Positions 6,917 through 13,736 of a stretch of 19,442 bases of DNA are shown here, piece after piece; within the stretch, counting starts at the first letter, position 1, and each line of letters starts with the position of its first letter. Made by a program: the position numbers and the translations under genes. The notes under the pieces are model-generated. The model had not been told where the DNA came from, ran no database searches, and saw only the letters and a program-made list of their open reading frames with translations. The DNA is from Prevotella sp. (GTDB lineage: Bacteria > Bacteroidota > Bacteroidia > Bacteroidales > Bacteroidaceae): NCBI GenBank assembly GCA_003447235.1, contig DLZV01000033.1, forward strand, positions 1 through 19,442, in the 5' to 3' direction.

Positions 6917-6988
6917 GTTGGTCCGCGTGGCGCGCTCCTCGCAACATGACGAAGAGCCGCGTCGTCTGCGGCAACAGATACTAAAGAC

Positions 6989-7042
6989 CAAGGCCATCTC
7001 TCCTCCCGTAAGGGCAGGCGAGGTGGCCTTGACTTCTTTTCC
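6989..7042 (+). terminator. Terminator of the asnS transcript
   Basis: CAAGGCCATCTC (6989-7000) pairs with GAGGTGGCCTTG (7020-7031) in a 12-bp stem with one G-T wobble. An inner CCTCCC/GGGcAGG stem adds to it, and a T-rich CTTCTTTTCC follows. The rest of the 6834-7106 gap holds only the direct repeat upstream and small alternative hairpins (CTTTTCC/GGAAAAG at 7036-7057). Confidence 0.7.
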
Positions 7043-7106
7043 ACCCCATGGGAAAAGGGAAATGCTGGTGGGGTAAGAATTTTTGTGGGCTTTTTCTGCC
7101 TTTTTG

Positions 7107-7138
7107 TTTGGCACTCCCCATTTTTTTTCTTAACTTTG
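7107..7138 (+). promoter_or_regulatory. Promoter of the DUF3467 gene
   Basis: TTTG (7107-7110) and TAACTTTG (7131-7138) are separated by 20 bp, an almost ideal match to the Bacteroidota -33/-7 consensus (TTTG, 19-21 bp, TAnnTTTG). Transcription should start near 7145, giving a leader of about 35 nt before the ATG at 7181. Confidence 0.85.
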
Positions 7139-7180
7139 CATACCAGAACATATTAATACTAACGAAAAAATAACAAGACA

Positions 7181-7504
7181 ATGGACAACAACCAGAAGCC
7201 GCAGCAGCAAGGCTTGCAGATCGACCTTAGCCCCGAGGTATCCAAGGGCATATATTCTAACTTCGCAATCATCTCTCACTCGAAGAACGAGTTTGTAGCT
7301 GATTTCGCCATGTTGCTTCCGGGCATGCCGAAGGCACAGGTCGGTTCGCGCGTGATCCTCGCTCCGGAGCACGCCAAGCGTCTGCTCGCAGCCCTCAACG
7401 ACAACATCACTCGCTACGAGAAGGAGTTTGGCAAAATTGAATTGCCGCAGCAGGGTGGTGCTCGCACCGTCGCCCCGTTCGGTACGCCGAAGGGCGAGGC
7501 TTAA
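7181..7504 (+). CDS. DUF3467 family protein
   Basis: This 107-residue protein matches my recollection of DUF3467. Key stretches are LSPEVSKGIYSNFAIISHS, EFVADFAMLLPGMPKAQV, SRVILAPEHAKRLLAALNDN and YEKEFGKIE. It has no signal peptide, membrane segment or cysteine, so it should be cytosolic. No biochemical role is established that I know of. In other Bacteroidales I recall the family directly after rpoC and before rpsL. Here the ribosomal operon starts 6.2 kb downstream and asnS lies upstream, so the gene stands alone with its own strong promoter and terminator. A high-output promoter and relatives next to RNA polymerase genes suggest a housekeeping role linked to transcription or translation, but this is inference. 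Confidence 0.85.
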   Translation: MDNNQKPQQQGLQIDLSPEVSKGIYSNFAIISHSKNEFVADFAMLLPGMPKAQVGSRVILAPEHAKRLLAALNDNITRYEKEFGKIELPQQGGARTVAPFGTPKGEA

Positions 7505-7545
7505 GCCAGGCTAAGTGTTTTAAATTTTCATAATGTGAAGTTTTT

Positions 7546-7586
7546 GGCATCCGGTCCTCTTCATCGAGGGCAGGGTGCCTTTTTTG
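7546..7586 (+). terminator. Terminator of the DUF3467 gene
   Basis: GGCATCC (7546-7552) pairs with GGGTGCC (7573-7579) with one wobble, with an inner CCTC/GAGG stem, followed by six T (7580-7585). It faces the minus-strand terminator at 7690-7747. Between the two (7587-7689) I see nothing recognisable. Confidence 0.8.
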
Positions 7587-7689
7587 TGATAGTATTTCCA
7601 ATCCTTGCGGGGCGGATATACTGTACTTGTTGTTTGCTTCATAAGTAGGCTGTATTGAAAGAACGCTAACCACCCCAGTCGGATGAGCA

Positions 7690-7747
7690 CAAAAAAGCGC
7701 ACCCATCGGAATGTCGTGCCATAGTTTGACCATTCCAATGCGTGCGC
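7690..7747 (-). terminator. Terminator of the five-gene minus-strand operon
   Basis: On the minus strand a 17-bp arm (7747-7731) pairs with 7713-7697, with one mismatch and one wobble and a 17-nt loop. Six U (7696-7691) follow. It begins 24 bp after the stop of the barrel gene at 7771. This strong hairpin also explains the spurious short ORFs across this gap. Confidence 0.85.
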
Positions 7748-7770
7748 GGTCGTTTGGGTAATCGACTAAA

Positions 7771-10023
7771 CTATTGCTTGTTGCCGCCTCCTGTCGAGAT
7801 GCCGCCCACTATATCGTCGTTCTCGATGGTGCGGTCCACGGACTTCACACCTCCGCGGAGCGAACCAAAGCGCCACGAGATGCTGATGCCCACATGTCGT
7901 TGTGAGCCCAGCCATGTCTGGGTGCCACGGAAGTCGCCCTGGACGGTGTGGGAGGGATAGGAGCGCAGGTCTGGGCCAAAGAGGTTGCCTGCCGACAGGC
8001 GTACCGACAGCCGGTCTTCCTTGAGGAAGGAACGGCTGAGCGAGGCATACCAGTAGTGGGAAGGTTCGGAGTAGGAATAGACGCTCTCCACCTCTTTGCC
8101 GATATTGAAACCTCCGTTGAGGCCGAAGGTGAGTTTCCAGGGCAGTTTCTGGGTGAAGTTGATGGTGTTCCAGCTGCTCCATCTGCTGTGCTCAAGCCCC
8201 GTCTGGCTGTCCTTCTTGGTGAGATAGAAAATGTTGGGACCTCCACCCAGGTTGGCGCCTCGCCAAAGGGCGGTCTGCACGTAGGCCCAGAGCATCCAGC
8301 TACGGCTGTGGAGAAGGTCGCCATAGGTCGTGACGGAGAGGCCGTTTTGGTCAAACCACAACTGTCCGATCTGGTTGTTGCAGAACGTATGGCTGACGCC
8401 ACCCATCCAGGTAGCCTTGGTCGTGATGTAGTTGTACTCCAGTTGCAGGTTGTAGTTGCGCGAGCTGTTCAGCCCCGGGTTGCCATAGCTCAGGGAGTTG
8501 GGGTTTCTTTCCTCGGCGGGGTTGAGGTAGTCGATGCCCGGGCGGTTGATGTTGGATGAGAATGAGAACTTCAGCGACTGTGCGTCCGTTAGGGCGTAGC
8601 GCACGGAGGCCGAGGGGACCCAGTCGTTGAGCCGCTTGTGGAAGTCAGACTGCGATCCGTCGGGGTATTCTGCCTTCAAGAAACTATATTCATAGCGCAA
8701 GCCTACTCGTGCCTGGATCTTGCTGCCCGAGTAGAGCCACTCCGTGTAGGCTGCTCCTATCTGGGTGTTGTGCTGGAAGAGGGAGTGCTGGTTCATCTCC
8801 TCCGCCCCCGTATAGGTCAGCCATACGTCCGACTCACTCGTGCGGAAGATGTATTTCGCACCCGCATTCCACTTGAACCACTTCCCTAGCGGGCGTACGT
8901 AGTCGAGCTGGAAGGTATGCTCGTCAAACTGCGTGCGGCTGTTGTTTTCGTAGCCTGTGTAGCTGACGGGCAGGTTGAAGATGTTCAGGTATTGCGCGGT
9001 CTTGTCCTGGTGGGAGCGGGTGGTCTGCAACTGATAGGATGCGGTGAACACCTCTCCCTCCTTGCGGGTCTTGTGTTGGTAGTCCAGTCGTCCTCCGAAG
9101 TTGTAGGCGTAGTAGGTCGGGAGCTGGGCGTTGACGTTGTAGAAGTAGGCCAACTGTCCGTCGCCATTGGTCATACGCTCGTATCCGTTCACGCTTCCGA
9201 TGCCTGCATTGTAGTAGTAGCCACCAAAGTTGAGAGTCAGAAGGTTGAGCGAATCGACCTCGTAGCTTGCGCTGATGTTGCCGTAATGGACGTTGGTCAT
9301 CACGGTATTGCGTAAGCGCGACTCCATCGTCTGGTCCGTTTTCAGGTACTGGCGGGTCGCGTCGTTGCCCTGGTCTTTCTTGTCGTGCTGGTATCCATAG
9401 TTGATGGACGTGGCCAACTTGCCCTTCTGTATCGTCAGCATAGTACCCATGCCTGGCCCTTGGCGCAAGGGGTTGTAGTTGGCCGACACCGTGCCCGTCA
9501 CGCCTGCCAGGTGGGAGTTGTTCTGCATGACGAGGTTGAGGATATATTGTGTGCCCTCGGCATCTTCTTTGGCGCCTGGGTCGGTGATGACCTCCACCTT
9601 CTTGATCTGTGAGGCAGGGATCGACTTGAGCACGTCCTTGAGGTTTTGTGAGGAGAGGGTAGGGTCGGGGTGGCCGTTGCGATAGACCTTGAACGAGGGC
9701 GATCCCTTGATGCTGATGTTTTCTTGACCGTCTATGGTCACGAGGGGCACGGAACGGAGCATGTCGAGGGTGTTCTTGGTGCGTGCCGTCTCGTCGTTGG
9801 CCACGTCGTAGGTCAGCTTGTCGATGTCGTTCTTGACGAGTTTGCGCTGGGCCGTCACCGTGACGTCTCCCAGGTCGTAGGACATCGTGTCGATGGCCAG
9901 CGAGTCGGGCTCAGCTGCCGTGGCTGGAAGGGCGGCCATGGCGAGGCTGGCGGCCATCCCTCTCCATGACAAATAGTGGAGGATTGTCCTCTGTATTTTG
10001 CCTTTGGTGTTGTCTCTTCCCAT
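7771..10023 (-). CDS. TonB-dependent receptor-like outer-membrane beta-barrel protein
   Basis: This 750-residue protein has an N-terminal signal sequence (cleavage near AALPATAA, residues 30-37). A FecA-like box LGDVTVTAQRK near 51-61 is followed by a plug domain (about 65-170: NTLDMLRSVPLVTIDGQENI, IKGSPSFKVYRNG, IKKVEVITDPGA). The rest is aromatic-rich beta-strand sequence of the 'outer membrane beta-barrel' type 3 group. The carboxypeptidase-regulatory-like N-terminal domain common in this group is absent. It should sit in the outer membrane; the ligand is unknown. No SusD-like partner is present, which argues against a SusCD glycan system. It is the last gene of the minus-strand operon, 79 bp after the GntR gene, with a long palindrome in the gap. 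The ATG at 10021-10023 leaves a rather long n-region; Met23 (MAASLAMAALPATAA) is an alternative start. Confidence 0.88.
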   Translation of the reverse strand: MGRDNTKGKIQRTILHYLSWRGMAASLAMAALPATAAEPDSLAIDTMSYDLGDVTVTAQRKLVKNDIDKLTYDVANDETARTKNTLDMLRSVPLVTIDGQENISIKGSPSFKVYRNGHPDPTLSSQNLKDVLKSIPASQIKKVEVITDPGAKEDAEGTQYILNLVMQNNSHLAGVTGTVSANYNPLRQGPGMGTMLTIQKGKLATSINYGYQHDKKDQGNDATRQYLKTDQTMESRLRNTVMTNVHYGNISASYEVDSLNLLTLNFGGYYYNAGIGSVNGYERMTNGDGQLAYFYNVNAQLPTYYAYNFGGRLDYQHKTRKEGEVFTASYQLQTTRSHQDKTAQYLNIFNLPVSYTGYENNSRTQFDEHTFQLDYVRPLGKWFKWNAGAKYIFRTSESDVWLTYTGAEEMNQHSLFQHNTQIGAAYTEWLYSGSKIQARVGLRYEYSFLKAEYPDGSQSDFHKRLNDWVPSASVRYALTDAQSLKFSFSSNINRPGIDYLNPAEERNPNSLSYGNPGLNSSRNYNLQLEYNYITTKATWMGGVSHTFCNNQIGQLWFDQNGLSVTTYGDLLHSRSWMLWAYVQTALWRGANLGGGPNIFYLTKKDSQTGLEHSRWSSWNTINFTQKLPWKLTFGLNGGFNIGKEVESVYSYSEPSHYWYASLSRSFLKEDRLSVRLSAGNLFGPDLRSYPSHTVQGDFRGTQTWLGSQRHVGISISWRFGSLRGGVKSVDRTIENDDIVGGISTGGGNKQ

Positions 10024-10064
10024 GATGAATCGTTCTTTGTTGTCTTTAATATCTCTTGTTGCGT

Positions 10065-10095
10065 CTCCTCCCCTCCCGATCGGAGAGGGGAGGAG
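10065..10095 (-). other. Long palindrome between regulator and barrel genes
   Basis: CTCCTCCCCTC (10065-10075) pairs exactly with GAGGGGAGGAG (10085-10095), and CCGATCGG extends the stem past one bulged base. No T tract follows in the minus direction, so it is not a simple terminator. It lies between the regulator stop and the barrel start and could modulate mRNA decay or translation of the barrel. Confidence 0.7.
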
Positions 10096-10102
10096 GCGGG
10101 TA

Positions 10103-10465
10103 TTATTCCCTTTTGCTTTCTTCCCACTTTTGGGCTACTTCATCGATACTGATGTTGAGCAGCCGCATCTGGCGGAACAGTTCGGGCAGGGTGGTCTCCA
10201 TAAACTCCTCCTGCCGTCTTTGGGCGATGTGGTGGCGTGCATCCTCGGAGACAAAATAGCCCATGCCGCGTTTGTTGAAGATGATTCCCTCGCGGGCGAG
10301 CAGTTCGTAGCCTTTGATGGCGGTATTGGTATTGACCTGTAGCAGAGCCGCATACTCTCGGACGCTGGGTATCCGTCCGCCAGGCGGATAGTTCTCCGCC
10401 ATGATCTCGTCGGCCAGACGGTCGGCTATTTGCTCGAAAATGGCCTTGTTATTCGTGAAACTCAT
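10103..10465 (-). CDS. GntR-family repressor, YtrA subfamily
   Basis: This 120-residue DNA-binding protein has a GntR winged helix at about 5-72 (IFEQIADRLADEIM, PPGGRIPSVREYAALLQV, NTNTAIKGYELLAREGII, KRGMGYFV). A short helical tail (about 73-120) takes the place of an effector domain, the size and shape of YtrA-type regulators. Such proteins usually repress ABC-transporter operons that include their own gene. It is fourth in the minus-strand operon, starting 26 bp after the DUF2807 gene, with AAGGAAAGGA just before the ATG. A palindrome matching the known YtrA operator sits at the operon promoter (13137-13160), so self-repression is likely. The signal that releases repression is unknown. 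Confidence 0.92.
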   Translation of the reverse strand: MSFTNNKAIFEQIADRLADEIMAENYPPGGRIPSVREYAALLQVNTNTAIKGYELLAREGIIFNKRGMGYFVSEDARHHIAQRRQEEFMETTLPELFRQMRLLNISIDEVAQKWEESKRE

Positions 10466-10491
10466 AACTGTAGTCCTTTCCTTGCTTGAGA

Positions 10492-11352
10492 TTAGCGACC
10501 AATGGTCAGTTTTTCTTCCTTGACATTGCTGCCCGTGCCGACGTTCTTCGTCAGCGAGCGGATCGTGCCCGAGAGGTCCACGTTGCTCGCCCCGCTGGCC
10601 GAGAGGAGGGTTGTGCCGCAGTTGTTGAACTTCAAGTCGGCCTCGCTAGCGCCGCTAAGGTCTGCCTTGATGGTCTCCACGCCCGTGAGGGAAGCCTCCA
10701 GTTCGCTCGCTCCGCTCAGCCTTGCGTTGAGCTCGCGACTTTCTACGTTCTTCAGCTGAATGTCGCTGGCGCCTGATGATTGCAAATTGACTTCGCCGCA
10801 AGCGATGTGATCAATATCGATATCGGATGCGCCATCAGCCTCTATATGGGTCTTGGCACAACGGAGCGTGCCCAGTTCCAGGTCGCTTGCTCCACTGGCC
10901 TTGAGCGTGAAGTCGTCGGCTGTCTGGATGTGCTTGGCCTTCAGGTCGCAGGCGCCGCTCACCTCTACGCGTCGAAGTGACTTCGACTGGATGGTGATCG
11001 TGATCAGGTCGATCGGGTTCTTGCCAATCCTCGGACCCTTGTTGGGCAAAGGCTTGCAACTGAAGTAGAGTCGCTTGCCCTTTTGTACTACCTTTACGTA
11101 GCCGATCAGTTTCTCCGGGCCTTCTACCGTCACCTTGGGGGTAGTGCCTTCGGCATAGACGACCTGGAGGCCGCCTGAGAGGTCTATTTCGTCGAAGTCG
11201 GCTACGGCGACGTTCTGCTTGCGGCTGGGGCCAAACTCCTCTTGGGTGGAGTGGACCCTACAACTACTGGTCACCAGGATGGTGACAAGGGCGATGAGTT
11301 TGATGCAAATGGTTTTAATATTCTTGTCCCTTTCTTTTATGGGGGATAGCAT
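10492..11352 (-). CDS. DUF2807 lipoprotein with SGAS repeats
   Basis: This protein (286 residues from the ATG at 11352) has a lipoprotein signal: a basic n-region, hydrophobic KLIALVTILV and lipobox VTSSC with the lipidated Cys at 31. The mature part begins with the DUF2807 core (FDEIDLSGGLQVVYAEGT, VTVEGPEKLIGYV). It continues with about eight turns of a repeat with core S/GGAS-(D/E)-hydrophobic (VSGACDLKA, ASGASDLEL, ADGASDIDI, SSGASDIQL, LSGASELEA, LSGASEADL, ASGASNVDL), as expected for a right-handed beta-helix. Members are often annotated as head-GIN or putative autotransporter adhesins, but function is not established. A GTG three codons upstream (11361) is the longer alternative start. 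It should be anchored in the periplasm or at the outer membrane. It lies between ABC-transporter genes and the GntR gene in one operon. Confidence 0.87.
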   Translation of the reverse strand: MLSPIKERDKNIKTICIKLIALVTILVTSSCRVHSTQEEFGPSRKQNVAVADFDEIDLSGGLQVVYAEGTTPKVTVEGPEKLIGYVKVVQKGKRLYFSCKPLPNKGPRIGKNPIDLITITIQSKSLRRVEVSGACDLKAKHIQTADDFTLKASGASDLELGTLRCAKTHIEADGASDIDIDHIACGEVNLQSSGASDIQLKNVESRELNARLSGASELEASLTGVETIKADLSGASEADLKFNNCGTTLLSASGASNVDLSGTIRSLTKNVGTGSNVKEEKLTIGR

Positions 11353-11431
11353 GTTTTGCACCTGCCGCTCTTTCCTATATACGCAGCAAAATGCAGTTTT
11401 GTGACATAAGCCCCCTAGTCTTTAATGTTAT

Positions 11432-12238
11432 TTACCAATTGAAGAAGCGATTGTTAATGACCTGCAAGCGCTTGAAGATGCGAAATGACAACCAGTAGTT
11501 GAGCACGGTCAGCAGCAGGAAGAGGATGGACGTGCCGTGCATGAGGGCGTCTCCAGCCCACGGCACGAACTCGATACTGTAATCGCTGTCTTTCAGCGTG
11601 TCGAGGAATAGGAAGCCACCGATGGCGATGGATAACGTCGTCAAGGTGGCAAGCGCGCCCAGGGTGATGGTGGCCGATAGCCAGCGCAGCTTTTTGAAGA
11701 ATAGGCCGCTTAGAAGATAGAACGAGTGGAGCCAGAGGATGTTCGGAAGTCCGGCCCATGCTATCTGTGCGTTCTCGCCAAAAAACTTGCTTAGCAGGTC
11801 GAGGGCGTCGGAGAAGGCGAGCGGGGTGAGCAGCAATGCTTGCTTGTGGTCGGTCAAGAGCGAGATGAGCCATTGCACCACGTCGGCCACAAAGAAGGAG
11901 ACGAGGGGAACGACAAAGGCTGTGAGCAAAACGCCGATATAGCTGGTGAGGAATTTCTCGGCATTGGAGGCCGGCAGCATGAGGAGCGACGTGCGCTCTT
12001 GCTTGCTTAGCAGGTTGGGGAACACTTGGACGCCGCAGAAGGCGAAGCAGCCTATCCACAACAGGGTGAGGTCGTCGCTCTGCGTTTGGAGGTCTCTATG
12101 GGAGACATACTTGACGAAGAGGAACATGAGGATGAATGCGGATGTGGCTACGCCCGTAATCTTTAGCAGGGTGGCACGGAGGGTGGCAAGCTGCCATTGG
12201 GCGTATTGCTTCATGCGCTGTATATTGAACTGGGTCAT
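11432..12238 (-). CDS. ABC transporter membrane protein (permease-like)
   Basis: This 268-residue protein has about six membrane segments (near 27-44, 57-74, 97-125, 168-186, 190-215 and 232-254) separated by charged loops such as LLSKQERTSLLMLPAS. That loop, in which a 'LPAS' turn precedes the next helix, is common in the ABC-2-like permeases that accompany YtrA-type operons in Bacteroidota, as I recall. It should sit in the inner membrane and pair with the ATPase encoded 27 bp upstream. Substrate is not predictable. A 79-bp gap (11353-11431) separates it from the DUF2807 gene downstream, with a weak CAAAA/TTTTG hairpin and no promoter box. Confidence 0.75.
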   Translation of the reverse strand: MTQFNIQRMKQYAQWQLATLRATLLKITGVATSAFILMFLFVKYVSHRDLQTQSDDLTLLWIGCFAFCGVQVFPNLLSKQERTSLLMLPASNAEKFLTSYIGVLLTAFVVPLVSFFVADVVQWLISLLTDHKQALLLTPLAFSDALDLLSKFFGENAQIAWAGLPNILWLHSFYLLSGLFFKKLRWLSATITLGALATLTTLSIAIGGFLFLDTLKDSDYSIEFVPWAGDALMHGTSILFLLLTVLNYWLSFRIFKRLQVINNRFFNW

Positions 12239-12265
12239 ACTGTTTCTTTTGTTGGGTTCTACAAT

Positions 12266-13090
12266 TTACATTTGAATCTTGCCTAAGGTGACGGCCGAGA
12301 AGAACATCTCCAAGTTGAGTTGTGTCTCCGGCTCGTTGGCTGCATGGGGGACGATCACGTTGTTGCCTTGGAGAGATGGTTCGGCATAGAGCACGTCGTT
12401 GCTCATCTCGTTGGCCTGTCTGGTCTCAAAGCTGTAGCGCTGCGTGATCTCGCTCACGCTTGCGTCGCAAAGCAGGCGCGACTGGTCGAGGATGACGACG
12501 TGGTCTATCAGCTGCTCTACGTCGTGGACCTGGTGGGTGGAGAAGATGAGTGTCGTGTCGTCCGACAAGTTCTTCGCCACTACTTGACGAAACGTGGCTT
12601 TCGAGGGAATGTCCAGGCCGTTGGTAGGCTCGTCCATCAACAGCCATTCTGTGCCTGCGGCAAGGGCGACGCTCATAAACACTTTCTTCTTCTGACCCAT
12701 CGAGAGCTGGCGCAGGTCGCGGACGTCGGGCAGCTCGAAGGCCGAGAGGCAGTCGTTGAGCACCTGCTCGTTGAAGCGGGGGTAGAAGGGACGGATGAGC
12801 GAGACGTATTTCTGAAGCGACATCTCGGGCAGCGAAAACTCCTCCGGCACGAGGAAGATGCGGCTGAGCATCAACGGATCGCGCTGGGCCGATTCCATGC
12901 CGTCGATATAGAAATGGCCCTTCTTCGGGCGGAGTAGTCCCGAGGCGAGGTAGAGTAGGGTACTCTTGCCCGTTCCGTTGCGCCCCAAGAGGCCATAGGT
13001 GTGGCCCGATTCGAGCTTAAGCTGGAACCCGTCGAACACCTTGCTTGAGGCGCCCGGGTAGGAAAAGCTGAGGTCTTGTACTTCAATCAT
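12266..13090 (-). CDS. ABC transporter ATP-binding protein
   Basis: This 274-residue nucleotide-binding protein has all expected motifs: Walker A GRNGTGKST (36-44), signature LSMGQ (129-133), Walker B LLMDEP (150-155) followed by the D-loop NGLD, and the switch His at 186 (FSTHQ). The N-terminal two-thirds match a compact single-domain ATPase. The C-terminal ~70 residues (after about 205) are extra and of the type seen in export or bacitracin-type ATPases. It is the first gene of the five-gene operon and likely forms the energising subunit with the permease-like protein next to it. The ATG at 13090 gives the typical start IEVQDLSFSYPG. Promoter and operator lie 47-104 bp upstream. Confidence 0.93.
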   Translation of the reverse strand: MIEVQDLSFSYPGASSKVFDGFQLKLESGHTYGLLGRNGTGKSTLLYLASGLLRPKKGHFYIDGMESAQRDPLMLSRIFLVPEEFSLPEMSLQKYVSLIRPFYPRFNEQVLNDCLSAFELPDVRDLRQLSMGQKKKVFMSVALAAGTEWLLMDEPTNGLDIPSKATFRQVVAKNLSDDTTLIFSTHQVHDVEQLIDHVVILDQSRLLCDASVSEITQRYSFETRQANEMSNDVLYAEPSLQGNNVIVPHAANEPETQLNLEMFFSAVTLGKIQM

Positions 13091-13136
13091 ATCCTTGTCT
13101 GTTTTTGGTTTTAATTCGTTATTGTTCTCTTGTTAT

Positions 13137-13160
13137 AGTGTACTACTTAAATAGTACACT
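13137..13160. promoter_or_regulatory. YtrA-type operator
   Basis: AGTGTACTA (13137-13145), a 6-nt spacer CTTAAA, and TAGTACACT (13152-13160) form a perfect 9-6-9 inverted repeat. In the form AGTGTA-N12-TACACT it is close to the Bacillus YtrA operator, which I recall as AGTGTA-N13-TACACT. It sits directly after the minus-strand -7 box and covers the expected transcription start, the position for a repressor. The GntR gene in the same operon is the likely source of the binding protein. Confidence 0.88.
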
Positions 13161-13161
13161 G

Positions 13162-13193
13162 CAAAAGTATGTGTTTTCTCTTTCCGGTGCAAG
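13162..13193 (-). promoter_or_regulatory. Promoter of the five-gene minus-strand operon
   Basis: On the minus strand, CTTG (13193-13190), a 20-bp spacer and TACTTTTG (13169-13162) fit the Bacteroidota -33/-7 pattern. Start of transcription would be near 13155, inside the palindromic operator. The leader is about 65 nt. Confidence 0.8.
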
Positions 13194-13600
13194 TTTTGGC
13201 ATAAAAAAATGCGCGTAAACACCAAATTAGTAAGAAAAGTTGTCAAATATACCGTTAGCTGGCCTTGTCCTTGCTCTTTATCCATGCTTTTTTCTCGGTT
13301 TCAGTTTGCTATCCTTCTTCTATTCTTCTGCCATGTGCTTATAAATAGGCGATTTGCTTGCGCGCGTACATTATATAGTATATAAAGTGACGGAACCTCG
13401 GAGGTGATCCTTCATCATGCTAATAACCCCTTTTGTATTGTGGTTTTATGAGGCGCCGTCGTCGTCTTATTCGTTGTAGTTTGCTGGATTTTCACTCCTA
13501 CTACAGAGGATCGCTCAGAGTTTATGCTGGTTAAAAAATACAAATGGATATTATTTGTTGCTAATATTTTCCGGTCCTCAAAATTTTCCTCTCTATATAG
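13194..13600. other. Intergenic region between the minus-strand operon and rpsL
   Basis: About 400 bp without a convincing gene. It holds a TTATATA-G-TATATAA dyad (13371-13385), a TGTAGT/ACTACA stem (13475-13480 with 13500-13505), and a GGAGGTGATCC segment (13400-13410) ahead of a 20-codon ORF (13417-13479). The rest is AT-rich with no recognised signal. Confidence 0.5.
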
Positions 13601-13624
13601 TTAGGTCATTTCGGGAAATCTTCG

Positions 13625-13632
13625 TACCTTTG
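13625..13632 (+). promoter_or_regulatory. Promoter of the str/S10 ribosomal operon, -7 box
   Basis: TACCTTTG matches TAnnTTTG. The -33 position 20 bp upstream reads TTAG (13601-13604), a partial match. Start near 13639 gives a leader of about 100 nt containing two small hairpins, GTCC/GGAC (13659-13671) and TGCG/CGCA (13679-13689). The region just before the rpsL ATG is very A-rich. Confidence 0.75.
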
Positions 13633-13736
13633 CACCTCGAAATTGCATAGTGGTAAAATGTCCTTTTGGGACGATACGCTGCGATTCGCAAAACGTTGAT
13701 AATAAACAAAATAAATATAAATAAAAAAGTAAAACA

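Noticed and set aside
7407..7738. Minus-strand ORFs of 72-108 codons after the DUF3467 gene
   Set aside because: They run through two opposed terminator hairpins and partly antisense to the DUF3467 gene, with no recognisable domain.
12320..12937. Plus-strand ORF of 205 codons opposite the ABC ATPase gene
   Set aside because: Antisense to a gene with all Walker and signature motifs, and it has no domain of its own.
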